Assembly (NCBI RefSeq): GCF_000350225.1
Contig: NW_005179134.1
Coordinates: forward strand, 80,773-144,772
Length of the DNA stretch: 64,000 bases
Origin: Chondrus crispus
Lineage: Eukaryota > Rhodophyta > Florideophyceae > Gigartinales > Gigartinaceae
Direction of reading: 5' to 3'
Shown: positions 30,686 to 40,980 of the stretch, piece after piece
Numbering within the stretch: position 1 is the stretch's first letter
Layout of the letters: every line of letters starts with the position of its first letter
The notes under the pieces: generated by a model
Database searches by the model: none
The model's input: the letters and a program-made list of their open reading frames with translations, nothing else
Told to the model about the DNA's origin: nothing
Program-made: the position numbers and the translations under genes

Positions 30686-31150
30686 GCGCGCCGCCGCATC
30701 CCCGCCGAGATTCTCCTCGCCGTCGATTACATCCACAAACTGTTCGTTGTGTACCGCGACTTGAAGCTGGAGAACGTCCTGCTTGACCTGGACGGCCACG
30801 TCCGCATCGCCGAGCCGACTTGGGCCTCATCAAGCTGCTGGGCAAGCGGAAGCACCCGTCCCAGAAGCCCCAGCCGCCGCCCTCGTCCAACCTCCGCATC
30901 GCCCTGGCAAACCCCATCAACATGTCCGAGACCTTTTGCGGCACGCGCGAGTACGTCGCCCCAGAGATGCTCAGCGGCTGCGAGTACGGACAGTTGGTTG
31001 ACCTCTGGGCCTTTGGCATCGTCCGACTTCAAACCGCTCATCTGCGGCTTGCTCAACCGCAACCCCAACACTCGCCTTGGGCTCGGCCCAGATGGGATTA
31101 CCGAAATCGCTCTACAGTCTCACCCAAGGGCATATACGCCATTGGTATGA
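30686..31150 (+). pseudogene. AGC-type Ser/Thr kinase, broken
   Basis: The first frame reads the pre-catalytic helix and catalytic loop Val-Tyr-Arg-Asp-Leu-Lys-Leu-Glu-Asn, as in AKT/PKA/S6K kinases. At about 30812 a 5-bp tandem duplication (GCCGA) shifts to a second frame with Asp-Leu-Gly (DFG variant), activation segment Thr-Phe-Cys-Gly-Thr-Arg-Glu-Tyr-Val-Ala-Pro-Glu and Val-Asp-Leu-Trp-Ala-Phe-Gly. Near 31020 sequence for roughly 50-60 residues is missing and the frame changes again to Gly-Leu-Leu-Asn-Arg-Asn-Pro-x-x-Arg-Leu-Gly. The N-lobe is absent. This is a truncated relic, not a pseudokinase. Confidence 0.8.
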
Positions 31151-31395
31151 CGTGCGCAGAGAGCGAATGGGATAGACAAATGCAGGACGAGGGCGGCCCG
31201 ACATGAGGAAACGTCGCGTCGGGGTGCGGGGGAGACTGGGCGGGTGGTTTTCCAAGGGCGAAGTGCGGAGCGCGGAGCGGCAGGCTCGCGGCGTTTACGT
31301 AGGCGCGTGAAGCCGGGTGGCAGGCCACGCGCGCTTCTCATTCGCCGCGTGGGCATACGTAGGCCCATGACTACAACAATAACGCTATCAATTCC

Positions 31396-31402
31396 TATAA
31401 AA
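31396..31402 (+). promoter_or_regulatory. TATA box of the two-exon gene
   Basis: TATAAAA lies 71 bp before the ATG at 31467, at the same spacing class as the other TATA-ATG pairs in this window. Confidence 0.6.
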
Positions 31403-31466
31403 TACGTCATAACCCCAACCGTCCAGTACCATAACGCACCCGCCGTTTCCCTTTCGCCCCTCCCGT

Positions 31467-32891
31467 ATGTCCACGGACAGCTTCCTCAACCAACAATTGA
31501 CAATGTCAATGTTGTCTGCCCCCCGCTCTGCCAGCACCACTGCGCCCGGTGCAGAGAGCGCCTTCATGACCACCACCGCCAACGAACCGACGAGTGTAGT
31601 CAATAAGGCGCCAGTCCCCGAAGCTCTCACGAAGCCAGTCGCGGCGAAAATTACTGCACCTTCAGCAGCGCTCGCAGCTGCTGACGCTCTGCTGGAGGCC
31701 ACGGCTGTAGAGGCTCTCGCATCAAAGGTAGGAACCCGAACGGCACAAGCACAACAACGGGCAATTCCAGCAGAAGTGCTGGACCACAAGAGAGACGTAC
31801 GTCGCAATCAAAGCTCCATGATGCGAGCGGCAGTCATTCTTGAGGCAGCTTTCAAGCTGGAGTGCTGTGCCAGAGGCCTGGCTGGCGGTCAGTCGGAGCT
31901 AGCTGAACACGAGTTGGAATTCATGGCTAGTCCACCAGGGGGCAATATATGGATTCCTCCTACTCGCAACGCGTTTGGTTTCATGTCAAGGCCTGTGCTG
32001 AACACACAGGCAAATATTGAAAGGGCTGGTGGATCTTCATGGCGCACAGGGCCGTCGCAGTCAATTACGAATAACTTTTTTCATGTCGGTACACCGCATG
32101 GTACGTCGGTTGTTATGCTGTTTGCACGCGAACGCGTTTGAATGCGTCCGTCTACAAGTGCCTGTGAATGTAAACTACTGTACTAACGTTCAATTCCGCG
32201 TTCAACGTAACCACTTGCAGAACGTTTGGTCGTCGATAGACAGCCAATCCCCCCACCCGTGAACGCCAGGTTTTCTGGTCGTCGACAGGCGCTGCAGCCG
32301 GCAGCGGTACTCGAAGTTGGTTACCGCGATCCCTCCCAAAGCTCCGGCAGAAACAATACAGCGCCGGTGAAAAATGATTTTCAGCAGACAAAGCTAGAGA
32401 ATTCGAGCGGGCGGCGTTCGCGCGTTGATCAAGAGCAGCTCCCTGCTCCCACAGGGATACCCAGTATGGCAGACGTGATTTTGTCATACTTTTTTAAGAC
32501 AATCTATACAAAGAAGCCTTTGATAGATTATACAACGTCGGAGAAAAATCGGCTGCGCAAATGGGCGACCGCGCATTCTAAATACAAGGCACTTACAGAA
32601 GCCTTCTGCGAGATACTTTTTCAGTTTGGCGACAAGGGTGCGGATTTGGAGCGGGGACTCAGTCTTTATGAGTCCTCCATTGTGCCTTTGCACGATCGTG
32701 GTGGTCGTGGTACAGCTGTCGTCAAATCGCGCGCTTATCTCAAATGTCTACGGGCCCCACGAGGAAATGGAAATAGCATAACTAAGTTTAGGAGCAGGGT
32801 GCGCGCTTCTACGATAAAAAGCGCTCTGGATAGATTACATGCAGCTTCCGCTCAATGCGCAGCCCGCAGTGGAGCTCGTCGAACTGATTAA
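31467..32891 (+). CDS. Two-exon gene, protein of unknown function (434 aa)
   Basis: Exon 1 (31467-32100) ends at the donor GTACGT; exon 2 starts at 32221 after TTGCAG. The 120-bp intron contains an exact TACTAAC branch-point sequence 41 bases before exon 2. Splicing joins the two frames in phase (634 + 671 nt, 435 codons with stop). Exon 1 encodes an Ala/Thr-rich region and a long helical segment; exon 2 encodes a basic linker and a compact C-terminal domain (about residues 290-434) with many Lys, Tyr and Phe residues. I recognise no family. The start has a TATA box at proper distance and no frameshifts occur, so the gene looks functional. It is flanked by pseudogenes and by the assembly gap. 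Confidence 0.7.
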
Positions 32892-34048
32892 ATGCTTTTT
32901 GCAGGTTACAACTGCAGGGCGCGCCGCGCTTGCAAAATGGGGCGCAGCCCAAAGGCGACAGTGTGCGCGGGGCCGTGGCGGTCGGCTACAGGAGCACCCC
33001 GCCTCGCACGCCTCGCGCACCCCCCGCCCTCCGTGCCGGCCGCCGCATGGCGGNNNNNNNNNNNNNNNNNNNNNNNNNNNNNNNNNNNNNNNNNNNNNNN
33101 NNNNNNNNNNNNNNNNNNNNNNNNNNNNNNNNNNNNNNNNNNNNNNNNNNNNNGTACGTTCTTCTGGCAAACGGAGAGCGCGAACGAAACTCTGGCGACT
33201 CGGGCGACGCGGTGGGCAGGGTAGTCTGGGACGCGGGCGGGGCGCGGGCGGGCGGGGGGGTGGTCGGCGCGCTCGCAGGGCGGGTTCGGTCCTCGCGCGA
33301 GAGGGCGCACAGGTGGGAGCGGCGGAGGAGGGCGAGCTTCGCGGCAAGGAGGTAGAGGATGCGGGCCTGGTCGGCGCGCGGCGGCCGCGTGGTGCGCGGG
33401 CGGCGCCACCGTGCGTCAGCAGGTGCTCCGGGCGGATGCGCACGGCGTGCTGACACTACAGGTCGCGGTGGAAGGCCGACACGACGCGCGACAGGGCGGC
33501 GTACGTCGCGCAGCAGGCGGTGGTCAAGACGCAGGGCCGCGGCGTGCGGTGGCGACGCGACCCCGCGCGAGACGAGAGGGCGCTCAGCGCGGCGGAGAGG
33601 GTCGACGGCGTCGAGGACAGATCGACGGCCGTGAGCGACGGGGCGTCGCGCGCGGAGAGCGGGGGGGGAAAGGCGGGCGGCAGGTCACGTAATCCGCGTA
33701 GTCCATGGGGGGGGAAGGGGAGGGGGAAGCGAAAGGGGGAGGTGGGGATGGTGGGGGTGGTGGTTGGGCTTCCGGGGGGAGAGGGGGAGGGGTGTGTGGG
33801 AGGTTGGGGGGGTGCAGCGATGGAGGGGGAGAGTGCAGTACCATGGGGGGATGGGCGGGATATTTGGCGGCACTGAGAGGGTGGCGGGGGGTGGGCGGCA
33901 GGCGTGCTTGTACGGGGTAGGGTGGGCGTCTGTAAAGAGGGGCGTGCGCGAGGGGTTGGCGCGGGGGTGGAAAACGCGGTCCGCCGCCGACCGCCTGCCC
34001 GTTGACGGCTGACACAGGCGGCTTGCGGAACGCACACAAGTCTGTCGT
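32892..34048. other. GC-rich stretch around the gap, possible partial gene
   Basis: On the minus strand, 33456-33640 and 33290-33450 give short helical-looking stretches, but in different frames and mixed with Pro/Ser/Arg low complexity, so a truncated or mis-sequenced gene running into the gap is possible. Nothing is recognisable. 33700-34000 is G-rich on the plus strand. Confidence 0.35.
33054..33153. other. Assembly gap of exactly 100 N
   Basis: A round 100-base run of N, the convention for a scaffold gap of unknown length. Sequence on both sides is very GC-rich, which probably caused the break. Confidence 0.98.
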
Positions 34049-35365
34049 TTACAAGCAGGTGAAACCAAGCTTATCGTAGGGGTTCTCACTAAATTGATCA
34101 TCTATACCGAGGTACTTGATCATCTCCTGTAATTCAGTCCATGCAAATTGTACCATAATGTCCCGAAGGCCCCACCCTAGAACATAGTGATGATACTGTG
34201 CGCCCCCTCGACGGGCAGAATGTTCCGTCAGTCGCCCTGCGATCCCGATTGCGTTACTTATGTATCCTAACACCTCCCGGTACGTAGTGTGTGACATGCG
34301 TACACCTTCGCGCAGCGCACCGCCTTGAAACGCCGGGAAAAGTGGACACTTCGTAATCTTGTTTGACTTGAGAACGAGTAGCCAGCGATGTAGCGCATGC
34401 AAAGGGCATATAGAGACGTGAGCCCCGCGCGAGAACTTAAAGTATCTAACGCCTGTGCCCGTTTTGGTAAAATGCAATACACCAAAAACCGCCGAGTTGA
34501 GACCAGAGCCTGGGAACACAAGATCTTCCACGTCTAGATTCAGTAGCTCATCGGCTCGAGCCACGCTTCCCCGCTGCATTACGTTGAGTGTACAGGTCTG
34601 GAAAGCCCTAAAGTCGAATGGATCTTCAGCACTCGGGAGCACGCCATTCATCACGCGTAAACTCACGTCCCGGACGTATAGATTGTACAGACTTTGAACG
34701 TCCTCATGAGTCTCAGCCAGAGCGCGTTCGGTGATGTTGACTTTCGCTCGTGCCTGATCATTCTCGAGACGCCTCATTAACTGTTTGAGCTGTGGGGCGC
34801 TGCCCGGGTTTCCGAGGAACGCTCCCCAGCCTTTCTCAACACATTCGCCCTTGACATGGCGGCACTCATACCCGACGCCACACTCGGCGCAGTCCAGTCG
34901 ACTGAATGCGGCAGAGACGGCGCTTATGATCGCGCCGCCAGTTGACTTTGCCTTCTTGTTCTCGAACCTGGAATCTATGACAAAGCCGCACCTGCTCATC
35001 ATCAATGCGAGTGCCACCCCAACCGGAGATTGGGCTGGGGTTCTCTTTTGGAGGGAATGGAACGGCTTATTGAGGGGATCGTCGATAGGTGCTCCAACGT
35101 TTTTCATTGCTTCGCTGAACATTTTAATGATTCCCCTATATCGACTCTCGGAAGACTTCGCAAGTGGTCGCCGGAGCTTGGCCTGTCCCGCGATCAGCGC
35201 GGCGTTTAGCACAGCCCTGCTTGGTTGCACAGCTGCGCGCCCTCGACCGCTTGTGTAACCGCGGCCGCGGTTGCCACTGCCACTGCCGTGTCCGCCAGGC
35301 ATCGTCGACCTCGCCGAATCAAGCTCACAGCTCAGTGCAATCTGGGCGCGGTCTGGTATGCGCAT
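34049..35365 (-). CDS. Tyrosine recombinase (Crypton/DIRS-type), intact
   Basis: 438 residues from the ATG at 35365 (a second ATG at 35302 is also possible). The N-terminus is Gly/Arg-rich. Residues ~50-210 form the core-binding part and include a Cys-x2-Cys ... Cys-x-His ... Cys cluster (159-175) that could bind zinc. The catalytic domain shows Arg270 in Ala-Arg-Ala-Asp-Glu-Leu-Leu, Lys301 in a beta-hairpin, the box II His382-Ser-Ala-Arg385, Trp409 and nucleophile Tyr418 in Met-Ile-Lys-Tyr-Leu-Gly. Such enzymes cut and rejoin DNA through a phosphotyrosine bond. No reverse transcriptase accompanies it, favouring a Crypton-like DNA transposon over DIRS/Ngaro, or a domesticated gene. No frameshift despite decayed neighbours. 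Confidence 0.8.
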   Translation of the reverse strand: MRIPDRAQIALSCELDSARSTMPGGHGSGSGNRGRGYTSGRGRAAVQPSRAVLNAALIAGQAKLRRPLAKSSESRYRGIIKMFSEAMKNVGAPIDDPLNKPFHSLQKRTPAQSPVGVALALMMSRCGFVIDSRFENKKAKSTGGAIISAVSAAFSRLDCAECGVGYECRHVKGECVEKGWGAFLGNPGSAPQLKQLMRRLENDQARAKVNITERALAETHEDVQSLYNLYVRDVSLRVMNGVLPSAEDPFDFRAFQTCTLNVMQRGSVARADELLNLDVEDLVFPGSGLNSAVFGVLHFTKTGTGVRYFKFSRGAHVSICPLHALHRWLLVLKSNKITKCPLFPAFQGGALREGVRMSHTTYREVLGYISNAIGIAGRLTEHSARRGGAQYHHYVLGWGLRDIMVQFAWTELQEMIKYLGIDDQFSENPYDKLGFTCL

Positions 35366-35599
35366 GAGTCAGCGCAAGACTGAGGACGGGAAAGGAGCTC
35401 AGGGTGAATGACAGTAAGCATGACGTAAGAGTCGCGAGAGTGAGGACGGATACCCGGGGTGTGACTCGACAGACACGTGGCATATGGAGGGGTGTACGGG
35501 CGACAAACAGCGACAGCGACACAGACACGCGTGGGGACTCGCAGTACAGTACAGACGAACCAAACAGGCGGTCGACAAGTCGGATATCATGACCGATCT

Positions 35600-36560
35600 C
35601 ACTGCCGAAGAACATGGCAAAGTGGAGCAGGAGCCTCGCGCTCTAGCACGAGAGTCCTCGCCTTTTATTCGCTGCTCTGCGCTTGTCTTCGTCGTCCGAG
35701 TCTACAGCGGCCAACATCTCGCCCATTGATCGCCCCGACGCGTCTGTTCGCCTTCAGCCTTGTCAAAGTCGTGGTCGATGGAGAAGAATGGGTCGAGTCA
35801 AATGTTGAAATGTTTGTCGTGTCCCTAGTCACTCCATTTTCATCCTCTTCCCCATTTCGCCAGAAAAGCTTTGCTTTCTCTTTCGCCTCTTCTCTGCCTT
35901 CCTCGTGTTATTTCTTTTCCAGATTCCGTTTCACGATATCCTCACCCTTCTCCAACATACCCCGCTCAATACTAATCTCCATGTCCATGTCGTCCTCCTC
36001 GCCATCTCTCCCCTCGTTCAAAGCGCCAAGCAGGAGTTTTGCCCAAATCAGCCGCAGATGCCGGGTTCTCATCCTCCTCTGACGAGCCAGCCAAATACGC
36101 TTTCAGATTGCGCAACGCTGCCTGGGACTTCCAGAGCTTCTCGTCATGGTCATATTCGTCAGAATCATGCGAATCATACTCGGACCCCTCCCTGCTCTCG
36201 TCGGAGGCGTCGTCTCTGGCGTCTTCCTCTTCCTAGTCGCTAGCTACAAGCTTCTGCTCTCTAGCCTGTTTCACCACTTCAAGATCGCTCTTCGAAACAA
36301 ACTGAGGACCCAATTTGGCCTCTTACGCTAGGCGTTCCAGCCCAAACTTCGTTCTCTGCCACCACATAAACTTGTACGACAATAAAACAACCATAAACGC
36401 CCCCTACATAACCCCCACAGTGCGCTTTCCCAATTCCACCAAATCAATATTGTCAAGCTCAATCAGCAACCACCGCGTGAAAAACTCCGGCTTCTCCTCC
36501 GACCTCTTCACCAATCTATCCACCGACCACCACTTGATCCTGGCGTGGAAGCCCCGATGG
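35600..36560 (-). pseudogene. Acidic/charged protein relic, unrecognised
   Basis: Read on the minus strand, one frame from about 36540 to 36010 is protein-like: a hydrophobic Trp/Leu/Val-rich stretch, then Glu/Asp-rich sequence with Asp-Ser-His-Asp-Ser-Asp-Glu-Tyr and a Leu-Trp-Lys-Ser-Gln helix. It carries three in-frame stops (near 36410, 36330 and 36235). After about 36010 the coding sense continues in other frames with Glu/Lys-rich sequence. I cannot name the family; nucleolar or ribosome-biogenesis proteins have similar composition. It is read as a decayed gene. Confidence 0.45.
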
Positions 36561-37494
36561 AGAAGTGACTGGGGAAGAGGGACACGTGTGTGGAGCGATG
36601 GAGCTTGCCTTCTTTGTGGCACTGTGTGCGGCTGGAAACCGGACCGTCTCCGACAGCACCGATTTGCTCCATGTCAATGCGCTCTTGCATCGCGAGCATA
36701 TATGTGAGTTCAGCTTTGCGCTCTGTGTCAATAATGGGCCCTATGACAAGACCCGAAACTTGTTTGCGGAGTCGGTCTCTAGAAGATTGCCAAACGCATA
36801 GTCCAAGCCGAAATGGTCCTTGGCGATCTCTGCAATAAACTTGGATCCGGAAGAAACAACAGCCAGTCGACAGCCGAGCCGTTTCAGGCCCTTGCACATT
36901 TCGACGGCCCCATGGGTGTAGGTCAAGTTTTGGACAACTGCAGCGTTGACATTGCCGGCATCGACGCCTTCCAACTGCTTCGCTCTAGCCTTGAGCCATT
37001 CTGGCACAGGCAAGTTGCCCTGTCTAAACGCTGCCTCCACCTCCGGCGGCGGGCTCTTCCCAGCTGCCTGAAGCAGGACATCAATAGATAGCATCACACT
37101 GCATCAAAGTCCAAGACAGGTCAAACAAGACCATCCTCTTGGCCTTCCTGAGGACATTAGCCTTCTGCAGGGCGACATCGCACTGGTTTTCCTGTCGGCC
37201 CAACGCGAAGAGCTCCTTCTGCAGCGCAGCCACGTTCTCCTTGCCGCCCTGGACGTCAATGCGCAGCTCGCGGCACATGAAGTCGTCGCCTTGCTCCGTG
37301 AGCCTAGCGACGCCTCTGACCTTGCAGTCGCGCGCGACGAGGGCGGCGAGGGTGGTGGCCAGGAAGGCCGGGGAGATGGTGCCGGGGGCGAAGAGGGTGA
37401 CGACGTACTCGTCCGGCGTGCTCGCGGCGAGGGCCGGCGGCGGCGCGGCCGACGGCGCGACCGTGAAGTCGACGGTCAAGTAGTCCTCGTGCAA
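36520..37494 (-). pseudogene. serB: Phosphoserine phosphatase (SerB, HAD family), broken
   Basis: From 37494 down: an ACT-like regulatory segment (Tyr-Val-Val-Thr-Leu-Phe-Ala-Pro), then HAD motif I as Phe-Asp-Leu-Ser-Trp-Thr-Leu-Met-Gln. The second Asp and the Ser of the usual Asp-x-Asp-Ser-Thr-Leu are altered. A frame change near 37090 leads to the cap region and HAD motif II Val-Val-Ser-Ser-Gly; another near 36760 leads to Gly-Pro-Ile-Ile-Asp-x-Glu-Arg-Lys-Ala-Glu and motif III Ala-Val-Gly-Asp-Gly. SerB performs the last step of serine synthesis. At least two frameshifts and loss of the catalytic acid mean no activity. It abuts the Hint-domain frame with only a stop codon between. Confidence 0.8.
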
Positions 37495-37496
37495 AT

Positions 37497-38090
37497 CTAA
37501 TTGTCAACAGCCTGCGGTCCATGGGAAATGCCCACCGCCCGCGGCACGTGGGCGAAGCTTGTTTGGGGCAGCACCGTGACGCGCGACATGACCGAGTCAA
37601 GCCCATATCGGTACAAAAGGCGGAGGGGATGAAGCAGCTTGTGCAGCAGGCCCGGGTGCATGACGTCGGTGTAGCTGGAAACCACGACGCCATCGACGAC
37701 GAGATCGCCGTGCACAGACGTCGGCGCGTAAAGGCGGCGCAGCTGCTCGTGCTTGACGTTGAGCACGAAGAGGTCGTACTCGCCGTCCGCGCCGCGTAAC
37801 CGGTCACCAGGGCGCACGGAGCGCGCCGTGCGCAGCTTGCCGTCGAGGTAGACGTAGTGGCCGGGGGAGAGGCGGAGCGGGGTCTGCGAGCCGGCGTGCC
37901 GGATGGAGACGAACTCGGAGACGGGGTGCGGGCTGCGATGGCCGAAGAAGAAGACGTCCGAGTGGGCGCCGTCGCCGGCGGCAACCTTGTCCGCGTACTG
38001 CAGGTCCTCCATGCGGACGACCAGTCCGTCGCGACGCGCCACGGGGACTGACGCCAGCCAGCGCCGTCGAGTGCACCTGACGTACGCGCG
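37497..38090 (-). pseudogene. Hedgehog-type Hint (Hog) domain, catalytic Cys replaced
   Basis: About 190 residues match the Hint domain of algal and animal Hog proteins: Arg-Met-Glu-Asp-Leu, Val-Phe-Phe-Phe-Gly-His-Arg, Leu-Ser-Pro-Gly-His-Tyr (the T-x-x-H motif as Ser-Pro-Gly-His), Ala-x-x-Val-x-x-Gly-Asp-Arg-Leu, and His-Gly-Asp-Leu-Val-Val-Asp-Gly-Val-x-x-Ser-Ser-Tyr-Thr. Hint domains cleave and rearrange the peptide bond before their first Cys. Here the expected Cys position reads Trp (TGG) in Trp-Leu-Ala-Ser (about 38075), so autoprocessing should fail. No ATG, signal peptide or N-terminal partner is found. The domain is nearly intact but looks like a dead fragment fused to SerB. Confidence 0.7.
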
Positions 38091-39129
38091 ATGCCACTTT
38101 GTGCTTGCGCGCCGTGCTCGTGGGCTGCGTGCCCCTGGGGAGCTTCATGGGGGTGGATGCGCGCAGTGCAAGGGCAGGCAAGGGCAGGGCAGGGGCAGGG
38201 CAGGGGAATGCGCGCCGTTTCAGTGACTATAATTTCACGCAGAACGCGCGCCGCAGGCGCCGTTTTGTTACCCGACATCCGACCTACATCCCAGTGCCGA
38301 ATCGGCACATCCGGACCACATCCGGCGCACTCATCGCCCACGGCGGGTAACGCGGGGTAACAGGCTGATACAAGGCCCCTGGAGCGATTTGCTGCCAGCA
38401 CTACCACGTGTGCAACATTTGGCCCGTTGCGCGGCCGCGGGTGCGCGCCTGTTACCCGGCGGCTGCGGCGGCGATTGCTGTTACCCAGACCGACGATGCG
38501 GGGCATCGAGTATGAGAGGTACTGTAAGGTTATTGACATTGTCCTATGGTCTTTTGGCCAAGTGGCGCAATGTAATTTGCGTCTCTATATGGTCAAATGA
38601 GTATATTTGTCGCCATCCGGTTTCCGATATAGAGATAGATATAGCAAAAAGGCCGAAGTTTTGGAGATAACCAGTCCGATAGGGATGAAAGAGGGTATAT
38701 GTATCTGGATATGCAAAAAAATTACATATACACAGCACCGATAGGGGTGCCCTAAGAAGTCTTCTCATGTTTTCGCCGGGAAACAATTTGCCGCGAGTAG
38801 CAGCGCTTCAAAATGAGAGGGCTTTTTTATTGCTCACAAGACCCACCCCTTCTCGTAAGCCTACGCCAATTCGTATAAGTACTCTTCCTGACCGATTGTC
38901 GCACTTCAAGCCTTGCGATTATGATTCTAGCCACCTTACCCCTACGAAGAACTCGCCATGCCATGCCCTAGTCAGCCATGGCGCACATAGCCTCAGATGT
39001 AATGAGCATCAGATAAGCGGCAGCGTGGAGCGGAATTGACTACTCGACTCTGCAATCGGCGCTACAGGGCCAAAGCGATACTCATACAGCAGCAGTTGGG
39101 CGCCCTCGGGCTCTCAATCCAAATGAAAA
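38091..39129. other. No gene seen
   Basis: Contains several GGGTAAC/GTTACCC words between 38260 and 38500 and AT-rich sequence after 38540. No domain-bearing frame; the end may include 5' parts of the pogo relic that follows. Confidence 0.4.
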
Positions 39130-39495
39130 GGTCATTGATTTTGGCCTTTTAAAAAGCTGGAAGAAGTAGGAACGCGTTTCAGCAACGAGTAGGTGGCTGA
39201 GGGCGTATCGATAGCTGTAAGCCTCATGGCGCCTGTTCGCCGTCTCTCACTTCCCTTTCGAGATGAAAGGCCTGGTGTAAAATGTCTCCGCGGCTTTCCA
39301 ACCCGGTACAAAAGTCAACTCGCATTCATGAGGCCGACTCGGCAGGAGGCACTCAGATGTTCTGCTTGTAGTGGCAAAGGTCTCTCCGAGCACTTCACCA
39401 AGCTTGAAAATCTGATGCATGAGCACCGAATTGACGCTGATCGCCTTTTTAATCTTTGTGAATGTGGGGTAACGCCACAGAGAGATATATCTTGA
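39130..39495 (+). pseudogene. pogo/Tigger-like transposase fragment
   Basis: The frame 39193-39495 matches the passage from the CENP-B-type helix-turn-helix (Leu-Arg-Gly-Phe-x-x-Arg, Arg-Pro-Thr) to the first catalytic block of DDE_1 transposases: His-Phe-x-x-Leu-Glu-x-Leu-Met-x-x-His-x-Ile, then Leu-Phe-Asn-Leu followed by Cys-Glu-Cys where functional enzymes have Asp-Glu-Thr. The catalytic Asp is lost and the rest of the DDE domain is absent. Confidence 0.65.
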
Positions 39496-39822
39496 TATTC
39501 ATAACGGAAGCGTAATACTTCTCGTCAGGGGTGTCGTGCACTACGGCCGCGGTAGAAGGGTAGCGATAGAATCAGCAATAAAAGATAGAATTAAAGAGGA
39601 AAATAGAGCTAATGGAGCGGACAGCACATTAGTTAACGTACATCTCGGGCGGAGTTGATCGGCGCGCGCGGCGGAAGGCAGTCGGGATTCTAGGACGATA
39701 GATGGCTCCGTCGGTATGGACTGGACAGTACCGAGTCGAGGCTACTCCCTAAAATCTAGAAACCAAGGTAAAAGACCCGAGGCTTCGTGCCTCTTTACTT
39801 TGAGTCGCGGGTTGCCTATATA

Positions 39823-40980
39823 TGTAGTACAATTCCGTACCACCCCCGGGGAGATGATAACCGCGCGGGAGGGCGAGTGCTACTGTGGCGAGCGGGCGTA
39901 CACGCGCCCGCGGCCGTGCACAGTAGTACCGCAAGGGTCCGGCGTGGGACAGCCGGTAGCAGCGGGCGTGGCCACGAGTCACACGTGGCAAAATCGTGGG
40001 CCGGTATCGCGGCCATGGGCACACGTGTATAATCCGTACGGTGGCTAACTAGTAAGTAGTAGTTAATGGCACAAATTTAGTAATTGTATACAGTAGCTGG
40101 TACACAGTAAGTGGAAGCTACTGTAGCGGGACAGGTGTTCTGGTTTCCCACTTAGGGGTTAAGACCGGGGACACCTGCCGGTCCCAGTAAAGAGGAGGCA
40201 GACTCGCCTCGCTTCCCTTTACAGCTAAGTGCTAACACCGTTCCGGTTTTCTTTTAGTCTCAGGCGTCTAACCCGTGACCGGTCGTCCAGTTATAACACC
40301 ACGGTCCGGCTGCGAGTAATGAACAAGATAATCGAGATTTATCTGGGCTGTTGCAGTTCCTATCACAATGATTTAGATAAAGTAATCCTAGTCGCCTAGT
40401 TTGCATACAGTTCCGCCAAATCTGAAGGTCTTGGCATATATCCATTTGAGCTTAACATAGATTTGAATCCCAAATCTGCTTTGGACTTTCTTAACAAATC
40501 TGAAACGCCTGCAAAGGGGCTTCAGAATTTGGAGTGGGTGTTGAAAGAATCTCTTGAGAAATGCCAAGCTCTCCTACAAATTATCTAAGGCAGAGAAAAG
40601 TGCTTATTCAACTCGAAAGTAAAAATCTCTAGAATACAAGATTGGCGATAAGGCGTGGAGTAATTGCTGTTCACTGATGCACATGCAAGATCTCAAGAAT
40701 CTAAGAATTTGAAGGCCAAATAGGCTAGATATTTTGTTAGGAAGGAATTAATTGAAAAGAACTACGTCCGTTTTGAGCCTCTAGATCACTTCAAGACTCA
40801 TCCCGTTGTGCATGTAATTCTTAAAACACTGTTCTTTGAAAAGCCAGGTGCAATTGTGGCATATATTCCGTCACGACCAGAACCGGTTCCAGCTTTGGAT
40901 GAAGAAGAACACGTGGGTGAAGCGATCTTTAAAGTTTTGAGAAAGGACGAAGCTTTCAATTCCTGACTTTGATGAAAGCA
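39823..40980 (+). mobile_element. LTR followed by eroded Ty3/Gypsy-like sequence
   Basis: Starts TGTAGTACAA and is similar over about 500 bp to the solo LTR at 15377-15984 (shared GGGGTTAAGACC, CTAACCCGTGACCGGTCGTC and TGCGAGTAATG). Downstream, 40640-40965 yields, in broken frames, a Lys/Glu-rich stretch with Thr-His-Pro-Val-Val-His-Val and Pro-x-x-Leu-Asp-Glu-Glu-Glu, resembling the GPY/F tail of Gypsy integrases. Most of pol is missing. This links the LTR family to a Gypsy-type element. Confidence 0.6.

Noticed and set aside
33456-34037. 193-codon Pro/Thr/Ser-rich minus frame as a cell-wall protein gene
   Set aside because: Low-complexity only, no signal peptide, next to the gap; the plus strand is equally open, so coding status cannot be supported.
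35477-36082. 201-codon plus-strand frame
   Set aside because: Ser/Phe-rich complement of an acidic minus-strand relic; no start context or domain.
37304-38539. 411-codon minus-strand frame overlapping Hint and SerB sequence
   Set aside because: Arg/Ser/Pro-rich out-of-phase reading of the GC-rich Hint and SerB relics; the family motifs lie in other frames.
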